From: Pseudonocardiales bacterium
Lineage (GTDB): Bacteria; Actinomycetota; Actinomycetes; Mycobacteriales; Pseudonocardiaceae
Length of the DNA: 8,466 nucleotides
Direction of reading: 5' to 3'
NCBI GenBank assembly: GCA_025465385.1
Contig: JAODNG010000037.1
Coordinates: forward strand, 1 to 8,466
Part shown: positions 1 to 7,811 of the stretch, in pieces
How positions within the stretch are numbered: the stretch's first letter is position 1
Layout of the letters: the number at the start of each line of letters is the position of its first letter
Program-made: the position numbers and the translations under genes
Notes under the pieces: generated by a model
Database searches by the model: none
Seen by the model: the letters and a program-made list of their open reading frames with translations, nothing else
Told to the model about the DNA's origin: nothing

Positions 1-1397
<1,397 letters not shown>

Positions 1398-1398
1398 T

Positions 1399-2604
1399 AT
1401 GACGGCTACTACTGACCGGCCAGCCGAACGCGGTGTGGCCCGGCACTCGCACGCCAACACTGCACAACCCAGTGTGCCGATGGTGTCCCGGGGGCAGCGG
1501 TTCACCTCCTACGACGTAGATGCCTTCGAGGTGCCCACGGGACGCGAGGAGGAGTGGCGGTTCACCCCGATGCGGCGGCTGCGCGGGCTGCACCAGGGTG
1601 TCGCGGCCACCGGCACCGCGCAGGTCACCGTGCAAGCAGCGGATGAAGTCACCGTCGAGGATGTGGACCGGTCTGACCCTCGTCTCGGTGCGGGTGGTGT
1701 CCCCGCCGACCGGGTCGCGGCGCAAGCCTGGAACTCAGTGGGTCGGGCAACGGTGGTGACCATGCCGGCGCAGGCTCGCATCGAGGACCCTGTGATGATC
1801 AGTATCACCGGGCCGGGGGTCGGCCAGATCGCCTACGGGCATCTGCATGTGCGTCTCGAAGCCTTCGCCGAGGCTGTCGTGGTGCTCGACTACCGGGGTA
1901 GCGGTACGTACGGGGAGAACGTCGAAGTGGTCCTCGCCGACGGTGCCCGGCTGACCGTGGTGAGCGTGCAGGACTGGGCTGATGACGCGGTGCATGTCGC
2001 CGCGCAGCACATCCGGCTGGGCCGCGACGCGGTACTGCGCGCCACCACGGTGAGCCTGGGCGGCGATCTGGTCCGGCAATCCCCGACAGTGACGTTCACC
2101 CAGCCCGGCGGCGATGCCGAGTTGCTTGGGTTGTACTTCGCCGACGCCGGTCAGCATCTCGAGCACCGCTTGCTGGTGGATCACGCAGTCCCGCACTGCC
2201 GGTCCAACGTCGCTTACAAGGGCGCGTTGCAGGGCAATCCAGCACAACCGGACGCACACACCGTCTGGATCGGGGACGTCCTCATCCAGGCCGCCGCCGA
2301 GGGCACTCAGACCTTCGAGGTCAACCGCAACCTGGTGCTCACCGATTGCGCCCGGGCGGACTCGGTGCCCAACCTGGAGATCGAAACCGGGGAGATCGTC
2401 GGTGCCGGGCACGCCAGCACGACCGGGCGCTTCGACGATGAGCAGTTGTTCTACCTGACGTCACGGGGAATCCCCGTCGAACAGGCTCGTCGGCTGATTG
2501 TCCGGGGTTTCTTCGGTGAGATTCTGCAGAAGATCACCATCACGCAGGTCCGCGAGCGGCTGGCGTTGGCGATCGAGGCTGAGCTGGAAGCGGTGGGGGT
2601 ATGA
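1399..2604 (+). CDS. sufD: SufD, SufB paralogue of the SufBCD complex
   Basis: SufD pairs with SufB and SufC in the cluster-building complex and is linked to iron acquisition during assembly. The 401-residue length is normal for actinobacterial SufD. The N-terminal region has the family signature RFTSYDVDAFEVP followed by EEEWRFTPMRRLRGL (residues about 34-58). The C-terminal beta-helix/helical end has VGAGHASTTGRFDDEQLFYLTSRGI, whose His338 matches the E. coli His360 position thought to sit at the SufB-SufD interface. The ATG at 1399 follows AAGGAG (1381-1386) located inside the sufB 3' end and starts one base after the sufB stop, suggesting translational coupling. Its stop overlaps the next start (ATGA). 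Third positions are clearly less GC-rich than in the 5' part of sufB. Confidence 0.96.
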   Translation: MTATTDRPAERGVARHSHANTAQPSVPMVSRGQRFTSYDVDAFEVPTGREEEWRFTPMRRLRGLHQGVAATGTAQVTVQAADEVTVEDVDRSDPRLGAGGVPADRVAAQAWNSVGRATVVTMPAQARIEDPVMISITGPGVGQIAYGHLHVRLEAFAEAVVVLDYRGSGTYGENVEVVLADGARLTVVSVQDWADDAVHVAAQHIRLGRDAVLRATTVSLGGDLVRQSPTVTFTQPGGDAELLGLYFADAGQHLEHRLLVDHAVPHCRSNVAYKGALQGNPAQPDAHTVWIGDVLIQAAAEGTQTFEVNRNLVLTDCARADSVPNLEIETGEIVGAGHASTTGRFDDEQLFYLTSRGIPVEQARRLIVRGFFGEILQKITITQVRERLALAIEAELEAVGV

Positions 2605-2924
2605 CGGCGGTCCGGGTGTGCAGCCTGACCGACCTCAAGGACGACGTGCCGGTCGGTTTCCAGGTCAGCGATGTGCCGGTAGTGCTGGTCCGCCAGGGCG
2701 AGCAGGTCTACGCGCTGGCCGACGTCTGCTCACACGCCGAGATCGCGCTGTCCGAGGGGGAAGTGACCCGCAAGGGTCTGGAGTGCTGGTTGCACGGCTC
2801 CTGCTTCGCGTTGGCCACCGGGGAGCCGTCCTCACCACCAGCATCCGAACCGGTAGATACCTACGCCGTGACCATCGACGGTGACGACGTCTATGTCGAC
2901 CCGTCGACTCCAACCAACCGCTAG
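2601..2924 (+). CDS. Rieske-type [2Fe-2S] ferredoxin within the suf operon
   Basis: Small soluble Rieske protein of 107 residues, likely an electron carrier in the cytosol. The cluster-binding motif is C-x-H-x16-C-x2-H: Cys43 and His45 (CSHA), Cys62 and His65 (CWLHGSCF). The spacing and the flanking beta-strand pattern (VYALADVCSH; YAVTIDGDDVYV at the C-terminus) fit the ferredoxin component family usually annotated as non-heme iron oxygenase ferredoxin subunit. No oxygenase subunit is encoded nearby. The ATG at 2601 overlaps the sufD stop (ATGA), so it is co-translated with sufD, and it precedes sufC. The position suggests a role in supplying electrons for Fe-S assembly or in sensing cluster/redox state; this is inference. 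No signal peptide or membrane segment is visible. Confidence 0.93.
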   Translation: MTAVRVCSLTDLKDDVPVGFQVSDVPVVLVRQGEQVYALADVCSHAEIALSEGEVTRKGLECWLHGSCFALATGEPSSPPASEPVDTYAVTIDGDDVYVDPSTPTNR

Positions 2925-2944
2925 CAGGAGCTGAGAACCGACCG

Positions 2945-3733
2945 ATGAGCACCTTGGAGATAAAGGACCTACACGTCGCGGTGCCGACCGACGACGCAGC
3001 GGCCCCCCAGAAAGAGATTTTATGCGGCGTTGACCTGACCGTCCGGGCGGGGGAAACGCACGCCATCATGGGTCCCAATGGGTCGGGTAAGTCCACTTTG
3101 GCCTACTCGATCGCCGGGCACCCGAAGTATCAGGTCACTTCGGGACAAATCCTGCTCGACGGTGTTGATGTGCTGTCGATGTCGGTCGACGAACGGGCCC
3201 GCGCGGGCCTGTTTCTCGCCATGCAGTACCCGATCGAGGTACCCGGTGTGTCGATGTCGAACTTCCTGCGCACCGCTGCCACTGCGAGCCGCGGCGCGGC
3301 CCCCAAGCTGCGTACCTGGGTCAAGGAGGTCAAGGCGGCGATGTCCGAGCTCGACATCGACCCTGCTTTCGCCGAGCGCAGTGTGAATGAGGGCTTCTCC
3401 GGCGGCGAGAAGAAGCGCCACGAGATTTTGCAGCTGTCGCTGCTCAAGCCCAAGATCGCGGTGCTGGATGAGACCGACTCGGGCTTGGACGTCGACGCGC
3501 TGCGGGTGGTATCCGAAGGGGTGAACCGTTACCGGGCCAACGGAGACGTCGGCGTCCTGCTGATCACCCACTACACTCGGAACCTGCGACACATCACGCC
3601 GGACTACGTGCACGTGTTCGCGGGTGGGCGCATTGTGGAGTCGGGCGGGCGGGAGCTCGCAGACGAACTGGAGTCCGGCGGCTACGAGAGGTTCACCCGC
3701 CGGCAGGAGGTGACAGGGGTGTCGTCATCGTGA
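2945..3733 (+). CDS. sufC: SufC, ABC-type ATPase of the SufBCD complex
   Basis: Cytosolic ABC ATPase that drives conformational change of SufB-SufD during cluster assembly. The 262-residue length is slightly above the usual 250, with the extra residues in an N-terminal PTDDAAAPQ insert. Motifs: Walker A GPNGSGKST at 43-51, Q-loop in LAMQYP (Gln94), ABC signature FSGGEKKRHE at 151-160, Walker B IAVLDETD at 171-178 with Glu176 as catalytic base, the SufC-typical DSGLDVDAL after it, and H-loop His209 (LLITHY). No membrane domain is present, as expected. The ATG at 2945 follows AGGAG at 2926-2930 with a rather long 14-base spacer. A 20-base gap from the Rieske gene is the largest in the operon. 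A TTA leucine codon occurs at 3020-3022. The stop overlaps the sufS start. Confidence 0.97.
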   Translation: MSTLEIKDLHVAVPTDDAAAPQKEILCGVDLTVRAGETHAIMGPNGSGKSTLAYSIAGHPKYQVTSGQILLDGVDVLSMSVDERARAGLFLAMQYPIEVPGVSMSNFLRTAATASRGAAPKLRTWVKEVKAAMSELDIDPAFAERSVNEGFSGGEKKRHEILQLSLLKPKIAVLDETDSGLDVDALRVVSEGVNRYRANGDVGVLLITHYTRNLRHITPDYVHVFAGGRIVESGGRELADELESGGYERFTRRQEVTGVSSS

Positions 3734-5019
3734 CGGGACAACTGACTACCGGCCAACTGAGTGCCAGTGAGCTGGAGAAGATCCGCGCTGACTTCCCGAT
3801 TCTGTCCCGCACGGTGCGGGACAACCGACCGCTGGTGTACCTGGACTCCGGAGCCACCTCGCAACGGCCCCGGCAGGTGCTCGACGCCGAACGCGCCTTT
3901 TTGGAGCAGCACAACGCTGCGGTGCACCGCGGCGCGCATCAGCTCGCCGAAGAGGCCACCGACGCCTACGAGTCGGCGCGGGCCCGGATCGCCGCGTTCG
4001 TCGGCGCCCAGCCCGACGAGGTGGTGTTCACCAAGAACGCCACGGAGGCAATCAACCTGGTCGCCTACGGGCTGAGCAACGCCGCGGTGGCCGGAGGCGC
4101 GGCGGAGCGCTTCGCGGTGGCACCGGGTGACGAGATCGTGATCACCGAGATGGAGCACCATGCCAATCTGGTGCCCTGGCAGGAGTTGTGCAGGCGTACC
4201 GGCGCCACGTTGCGCTGGTACCAGGTGACCGACGACGGCCGGTTGGATCTTGATTCGCTGGAGCTTTCCGAGCGGACCAAGGTGGTGGCCTTCACCCACC
4301 AGTCCAATGTGATGGGCACCGTCCCACCGGTAGCGGAGCTGGTCCGTCGAGCCCGCGCGGTTGGAGCACTGACCGTGCTGGACGCCTGCCAGTCGGTGCC
4401 GCACGCGCCGGTCGACTTCGCCGCGCTGGACGTTGATTTCGCGGCCTTCTCCGGGCACAAGATGCTCGGACCGTCCGGGGTTGGCGTGCTCTATGGCCGT
4501 CGGGAACTGCTCGAGGCGCTACCGCCGTTCCTCACCGGGGGCTCGATGATCGAGATCGTGAAGATGGAGGGCTCCACTTACGCCCCGCCGCCGCAGCGTT
4601 TCGAGGCAGGCGTCCCGATGACCTCCCAGGCGGTCGGTCTTGGTGCGGCGGTGGACTACCTGTCGGCGGTGGGTATGGACCGCGTCGCCGCACATGAATA
4701 TGCCCTCACCGAGCAGGCGCTGACCGGACTGTCCGAGATCGATGGCGTGCGGATCATCGGTCCGAGCGACTGCGTCGATCGGGGTGGCGCGGTGTCCTTC
4801 ATGATCGGCGACGTGCACGCACACGACGCCGGGCAGGTACTCGACGACCTGGGCATCGCGGTACGCGCCAGCCACCACTGCGCCTGGCCGTTGCACCGCC
4901 GGTTCGGGATCGCCGCGTCGGTCCGGGCTAGCTTCGCGGTGTACAACACGCCTGCTGAGATCGATGCGTTGCTGGCCGGCGTGCACGAAGTGCGCCGCTT
5001 CTTCCGGGTGCCCGCATGA
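3730..5019 (+). CDS. sufS: SufS, PLP-dependent group II cysteine desulfurase
   Basis: Converts cysteine to alanine, holding the sulfur as a persulfide for transfer to SufU and then SufB. Class V aminotransferase fold, 429 residues. Visible sites: LDSGATSQRP near 38-47, NATEAINLVAYG near 103-114, MEHHANLVPW at 141-150 (PLP-stacking His), DACQSVPH at 218-225 (PLP-binding Asp and Gln), SGHKMLGPSG with Schiff-base Lys244, catalytic Cys384 in RASHHCAWPLHRRFG (short-loop group II type), and substrate-binding Arg399 in VRASFAVYNT. The GTG start at 3730 overlaps the sufC TGA (GTGA). AGGAGGTGA at 3705-3713 lies 16 bases upstream, which is distant, so re-initiation by ribosomes finishing sufC probably contributes. 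No better in-frame start lies upstream. The stop overlaps the sufU ATG. Confidence 0.97.
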   Translation: MTGQLTTGQLSASELEKIRADFPILSRTVRDNRPLVYLDSGATSQRPRQVLDAERAFLEQHNAAVHRGAHQLAEEATDAYESARARIAAFVGAQPDEVVFTKNATEAINLVAYGLSNAAVAGGAAERFAVAPGDEIVITEMEHHANLVPWQELCRRTGATLRWYQVTDDGRLDLDSLELSERTKVVAFTHQSNVMGTVPPVAELVRRARAVGALTVLDACQSVPHAPVDFAALDVDFAAFSGHKMLGPSGVGVLYGRRELLEALPPFLTGGSMIEIVKMEGSTYAPPPQRFEAGVPMTSQAVGLGAAVDYLSAVGMDRVAAHEYALTEQALTGLSEIDGVRIIGPSDCVDRGGAVSFMIGDVHAHDAGQVLDDLGIAVRASHHCAWPLHRRFGIAASVRASFAVYNTPAEIDALLAGVHEVRRFFRVPA

Positions 5020-5489
5020 AACTGGAGCAGATGTACCAGGAGATCATCCTGGACCACTACCGTCATCCGCACCGGAGCGGGCTTCGTGAGCCCTTCGACG
5101 CCGAGTCCTACCAAATCAACCCCACCTGTGGGGATGAGGTGACGCTGCGGGTAGCGCTGCAGGGTGACCGGGTCGCCGACGTGTCCTACGACGCGATCGG
5201 CTGTTCGATCAGCCAGGCGGCGACGTCGGTGCTGACCGACCTGGTGGTAGGCCGGACCGTCGCCGAGTCGGCGACCACAATGGACGCATTCATGGAGATG
5301 GTCCAGAGTCGCGGCAAGGTTGAGCCCGACGAGAAGGTACTGGAAGACGCGGTCGCCTTCGCCGGCGTATCGCAGTACCCGTCCCGGGTGAAATGCGCCT
5401 TACTGGGCTGGATGGCCTTTAAAGACGCGGTCGCCAGGGCCGAGGCCGGTAGCCCAGATAATGGTGCCCAGCGAACGGAGGCACAGTGA
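5016..5489 (+). CDS. sufU: SufU, zinc-dependent sulfur acceptor for SufS
   Basis: IscU-like protein that in SufU-type systems acts as a zinc-bound sulfurtransferase partner of SufS rather than as the scaffold. The 157-residue protein keeps the zinc/sulfur ligands: Cys38 and Asp40 (NPTCGDEV), Cys63 (GCSISQAATSVL) and Cys127 (RVKCALLGWMAFK). It carries the roughly 18-20 residue insertion between the second and third cysteines typical of SufU (KVEPDEKVLEDAVAFAGV region) and lacks the chaperone-binding LPPVK motif of IscU. The N-terminus MYQEIILDHYRHPHRSG is a family hallmark. The ATG at 5016 overlaps the sufS stop (ATGA). The gene ends in a GTGA overlap with sufT. A short alanine/glutamine-rich tail follows the conserved core. 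One TTA codon lies at 5400-5402. Confidence 0.96.
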   Translation: MKLEQMYQEIILDHYRHPHRSGLREPFDAESYQINPTCGDEVTLRVALQGDRVADVSYDAIGCSISQAATSVLTDLVVGRTVAESATTMDAFMEMVQSRGKVEPDEKVLEDAVAFAGVSQYPSRVKCALLGWMAFKDAVARAEAGSPDNGAQRTEAQ

Positions 5490-5887
5490 GCCAGAACGAG
5501 GAATCAGCGGTCGTGCGCGGAGCGGCTGGGATGCCGGAGGTTCCGTCCCGTCAGGGCAGTGACCCGGCCGCCCTCGATGACCTCGAGGAGGCCATGCGCG
5601 ATGTGGTCGACCCGGAGCTGGGAATCAACGTGGTCGATCTGGGTCTGGTCTACGACATCCGGGTTGACGAGAGCAATATCGCCACCCTGGACATGACGCT
5701 GACCTCGGCGGCGTGCCCGCTGACCGACGTCATAGAGGACCAGACCCGTGCCGCGCTGACCGGTGGCCCCGGTGGGGGCCTGGTCGACGATGTGCGGATC
5801 AACTGGGTGTGGATACCGCCGTGGGGTCCGGACAAGATCACCGAGGATGGCCGCGAGCAACTGCGCGCGCTCGGCTTCACGGTGTGA
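5486..5887 (+). CDS. sufT: SufT, MIP18/DUF59-family Fe-S maturation protein
   Basis: Small cytosolic MIP18 (DUF59) family protein, an auxiliary factor in maturing Fe-S proteins. Conserved features: the helix LEEAMRDVVDPELGINVVDLGLVY (about 33-56), MTLTSAACPLTDVIEDQ with conserved Cys77, and the C-terminal INWVWIPPWGPDKITEDGREQLRALGF block, which closely resembles other actinobacterial SufT. The GTG at 5486 overlaps the sufU stop and follows GGAGG at 5477-5481 with a short 4-base spacer. An in-frame ATG at 5531 would remove only a poorly conserved 15-residue N-terminus and is a possible alternative start. This is the last gene of the operon. It converges with the minus-strand EAL/GGDEF gene, whose stop is 32 bases away, and I see no strong terminator between them. 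Confidence 0.94.
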   Translation: MSQNEESAVVRGAAGMPEVPSRQGSDPAALDDLEEAMRDVVDPELGINVVDLGLVYDIRVDESNIATLDMTLTSAACPLTDVIEDQTRAALTGGPGGGLVDDVRINWVWIPPWGPDKITEDGREQLRALGFTV

Positions 5888-5919
5888 CGTCGCACTAGCA
5901 AGTTGGGGCGTCCTGTTCC

Positions 5920-7614
5920 TTAGCCGGTGCGCAGTTCAGCGGCTGATTGTCCGAAGATCACGTCCATCTGCTCTGAGCCCGCGCGCCCGGACACCCAACT
6001 GGTGGCCGTTATCGACTTCGCGCGCCGATGCAGCCGGGCCAGCATCTGGGAGACGTCTCGGTGGCCCGCAACCGTTCCCGGCGGGCAGATCAGGGACGCC
6101 AACGACAGCGTCACTTCATGGCCGTTGACCTCCCACGGCTCTTCGAGTACCGCGGAACCGATCGGCATTACGTCCTCGGGATCGCAGATCACGATGAAGT
6201 CGTGCCCGCCGATATGACCGACAGCCGCAGAGGGGATCGCCTTGGCGGCATCGGTCAAGGCCCGGGCCAGCTCCCGGATCAGGTCGTCGCCCGCCGCGAA
6301 GCCACTGCTGTCGTTCACCGCCCCGAAGTCATCGACGTCTAGCCAGCTCACTGCGAAGGTGTCCCCATCACTCACCCGACGCTCCACCAGTTGGGCGGCC
6401 ATGTCGCTGCCGGGTAACCGGGTGAGCGGGTGCAGTGCCGCCGCCCGCTCGACGTTCCGCTGGGCCACGCCGCGGATGACATCGCCGACGCAGACGGCAC
6501 CGGCACACCGGCCGCCGGAGTCCAGCACGACGATGTCGTCGTACCTCCGATGCGCAACGCTGCTGCAGATGAGCTCCAACGCGGCCCGAGCGCTGGAGCA
6601 GGATTCAAGTACTCGGGGCTTGTCGCCAAGCTGAGCGGCTTCCCGCCTGCCGTACAGGGCATGCCCGTAGGCCCCGCTGACGGCAAGCAGGAACCGGTTG
6701 CGGTCCAACGTGTAACGCGGTCTGCCGTCGTCATCGACCAGCACCACCCCGCTGATTGCTGGCCGATCGCTGAGGACAGCGCGGACCGCCTCTCCGGTCG
6801 TCGATATCGGCAAGGTGAGGGCGGGATGCATGAAGTCACTGATCCGCGCTTCGGGTAGGCCTCGAGTCGGCGTCGTGGAGACAGGCGTTCGAAACTCCGC
6901 TATTCCGGAGATCGGCAGATAGGTCACGGGGCGCCGGCTGGGCGCCCCCAAAAGGTTGCCTTGCGCGATACCCACCCCATACTGGCGCAGTGTGGCCAAC
7001 TGCTCCGAACGTTCCACACCTTCAGCAACTACCTGCGCCCCGATTCGCGTTGCCAGGTGCTGGAGCGCTTCGAGTATGGCCACACTGCCACTTTCCCGCG
7101 GCAGCCCATCGACGATCTCCCGGTCCATCTTGATCAGATCTGGCCGAGCCTCGGCGATCACCATGAACGAATAGTTCCCGGCGCCCACCCCATCCAACGC
7201 GATGCGGTACCCGAGGCTGCGCAGCCGACGCAGCGCGGCGAGGAGCAGCTCAGGTTCGACGGCGGTGTCCGTTGGATTGATCTCCAGCACCGTCTGAGCC
7301 GGTTGGCGCCCGGTGCTGACCAGCACGTGGTGCAGCGGAGCAAGCGTGTCACCTTCGGCGAGAACGGTCTCGACAGTCAGGTTGAGGTGCAACGGCAACA
7401 GTGTCTCATGCTCTGCGGAGCAACGCGCTGCAGCAACAGCCAATGTCACATCCAGCTTCTCCAGCCCTCCCGCGGCAGCGGCGCGACGGAGCAGTGACCG
7501 CACATCACGGTACGCGGGACGGGCGAGCATCTCCATCGCTACGACGCCACCGGTATGCAGATTGATCAGGGGCTGAAATGCGAACCGGATGTTGGCCGAT
7601 GTTTCGGGCACCAC
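5920..7614 (-). CDS. EAL - CBS pair - GGDEF protein with degenerate c-di-GMP motifs
   Basis: Predicted soluble cyclic-di-GMP related signalling protein of 564 residues with no membrane segment visible. EAL domain about 8-235: EML replaces EAL (Glu28), Asn78, Glu111 (LEIN), Lys162, Glu198 (AEGVE) and Gln218 (QG) are kept, but the paired DD of the DDFGTG loop is Asp141-Gly142. CBS pair about 256-386 (ISDFMHPALTL; DDIVVLDSGGRCAGAVCVGDVI), likely a nucleotide-binding module. GGDEF domain about 394-560: metal Asp in LDVDDFGAVND is kept, but the signature reads GGHDF (469-473) and no RxxD inhibitory site precedes it. Both activities are therefore doubtful, and a c-di-GMP or nucleotide sensor role is plausible. 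The start is GTG at 7614 or the adjacent GTG at 7611; an in-frame stop (TAA) lies just upstream. It is transcribed alone, downstream of recQ and convergent with sufT. Confidence 0.9.
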   Translation of the reverse strand: MVPETSANIRFAFQPLINLHTGGVVAMEMLARPAYRDVRSLLRRAAAAGGLEKLDVTLAVAAARCSAEHETLLPLHLNLTVETVLAEGDTLAPLHHVLVSTGRQPAQTVLEINPTDTAVEPELLLAALRRLRSLGYRIALDGVGAGNYSFMVIAEARPDLIKMDREIVDGLPRESGSVAILEALQHLATRIGAQVVAEGVERSEQLATLRQYGVGIAQGNLLGAPSRRPVTYLPISGIAEFRTPVSTTPTRGLPEARISDFMHPALTLPISTTGEAVRAVLSDRPAISGVVLVDDDGRPRYTLDRNRFLLAVSGAYGHALYGRREAAQLGDKPRVLESCSSARAALELICSSVAHRRYDDIVVLDSGGRCAGAVCVGDVIRGVAQRNVERAAALHPLTRLPGSDMAAQLVERRVSDGDTFAVSWLDVDDFGAVNDSSGFAAGDDLIRELARALTDAAKAIPSAAVGHIGGHDFIVICDPEDVMPIGSAVLEEPWEVNGHEVTLSLASLICPPGTVAGHRDVSQMLARLHRRAKSITATSWVSGRAGSEQMDVIFGQSAAELRTG

Positions 7615-7617
7615 GTG

Positions 7618-7647
7618 AGATTACCTAATGTCATCAGTGTCGGACAA
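7618..7647 (-). promoter_or_regulatory. Predicted leaderless promoter of the EAL-CBS-GGDEF gene
   Basis: On the minus strand a TTGTCC -35-like element (7647-7642) is followed by an 18-base spacer and a TAATCT -10-like hexamer (7623-7618, fits TANNNT). Six bases separate the -10 from the GTG at 7611, so transcription could begin at or next to the start codon, as in leaderless actinobacterial mRNAs. No convincing Shine-Dalgarno sequence is present (only AGGT nearby), which agrees with this. The prediction rests on pattern only. Confidence 0.45.
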
Positions 7648-7667
7648 ACCGTTTTGCATGTATTCAC

Positions 7668-7698
7668 TCGGTGTTCATTTCGTTATTTGTAACACCGA
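7668..7698. repeat. 8-bp perfect inverted repeat, candidate operator
   Basis: TCGGTGTT (7668-7675) and AACACCGA (7691-7698) are perfect complements separated by 15 AT-rich bases. The repeat sits about 20 bases upstream of the proposed -35 of the EAL-CBS-GGDEF gene, a position suited to an activator or repressor dimer. The centre-to-centre spacing of 23 bases is about two helical turns. It could instead form a hairpin, but there is no T-tract to support a terminator. Confidence 0.45.
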
Positions 7699-7763
7699 AA
7701 CAGGCAGCCAGCAGGTGGGAAATGACTTGAGATGCATCAGCTGCGTGATGGCCTCACCAAGAC

Positions 7764-7780
7764 GATAGAATCTGTCTATC
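7764..7780. repeat. Short inverted repeat GATAGA-N5-TCTATC between recQ and the EAL gene
   Basis: Perfect 6-bp arms with a 5-base centre, 32 bases past the recQ stop in the direction of recQ transcription. Two other small palindromes lie beside it (CGCT-GAA-AGCG at 7782-7792; GGAAT-AG-ATTCC at 7795-7806). Together they might form a weak 3' structure for the recQ transcript or a binding site. No T-run follows on either strand, so I do not call a terminator. Apart from these and the promoter region, I see nothing else in the 197-base gap. Confidence 0.3.
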
Positions 7781-7811
7781 TCGCTGAAAGCGCCGGAATA
7801 GATTCCTGCAG

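Noticed and set aside
1735..2412. Long open frames antisense to sufD, and similar ones antisense to sufC and sufS
   Set aside because: High-GC coding DNA produces long open antisense frames. These have no recognisable domain and lie fully opposite strongly conserved genes.
3020..3022. TTA codon in sufC as a bldA-type developmental switch
   Set aside because: That logic applies to Streptomyces-like genomes with very rare TTA. Another TTA occurs in sufU and the operon is a housekeeping one, so a switch is unlikely here.
5922..5943. AGCCG / CGGCT stem as a terminator between sufT and the EAL gene
   Set aside because: Only 5 bp with a 12-base loop, it lies within the 3' coding end of the EAL gene, and no T-tract follows.
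6961..7497. Plus-strand open frames within the EAL-CBS-GGDEF gene
   Set aside because: The minus-strand frame has clear domain homology; the plus-strand frames show no motif and no ribosome binding site of note.
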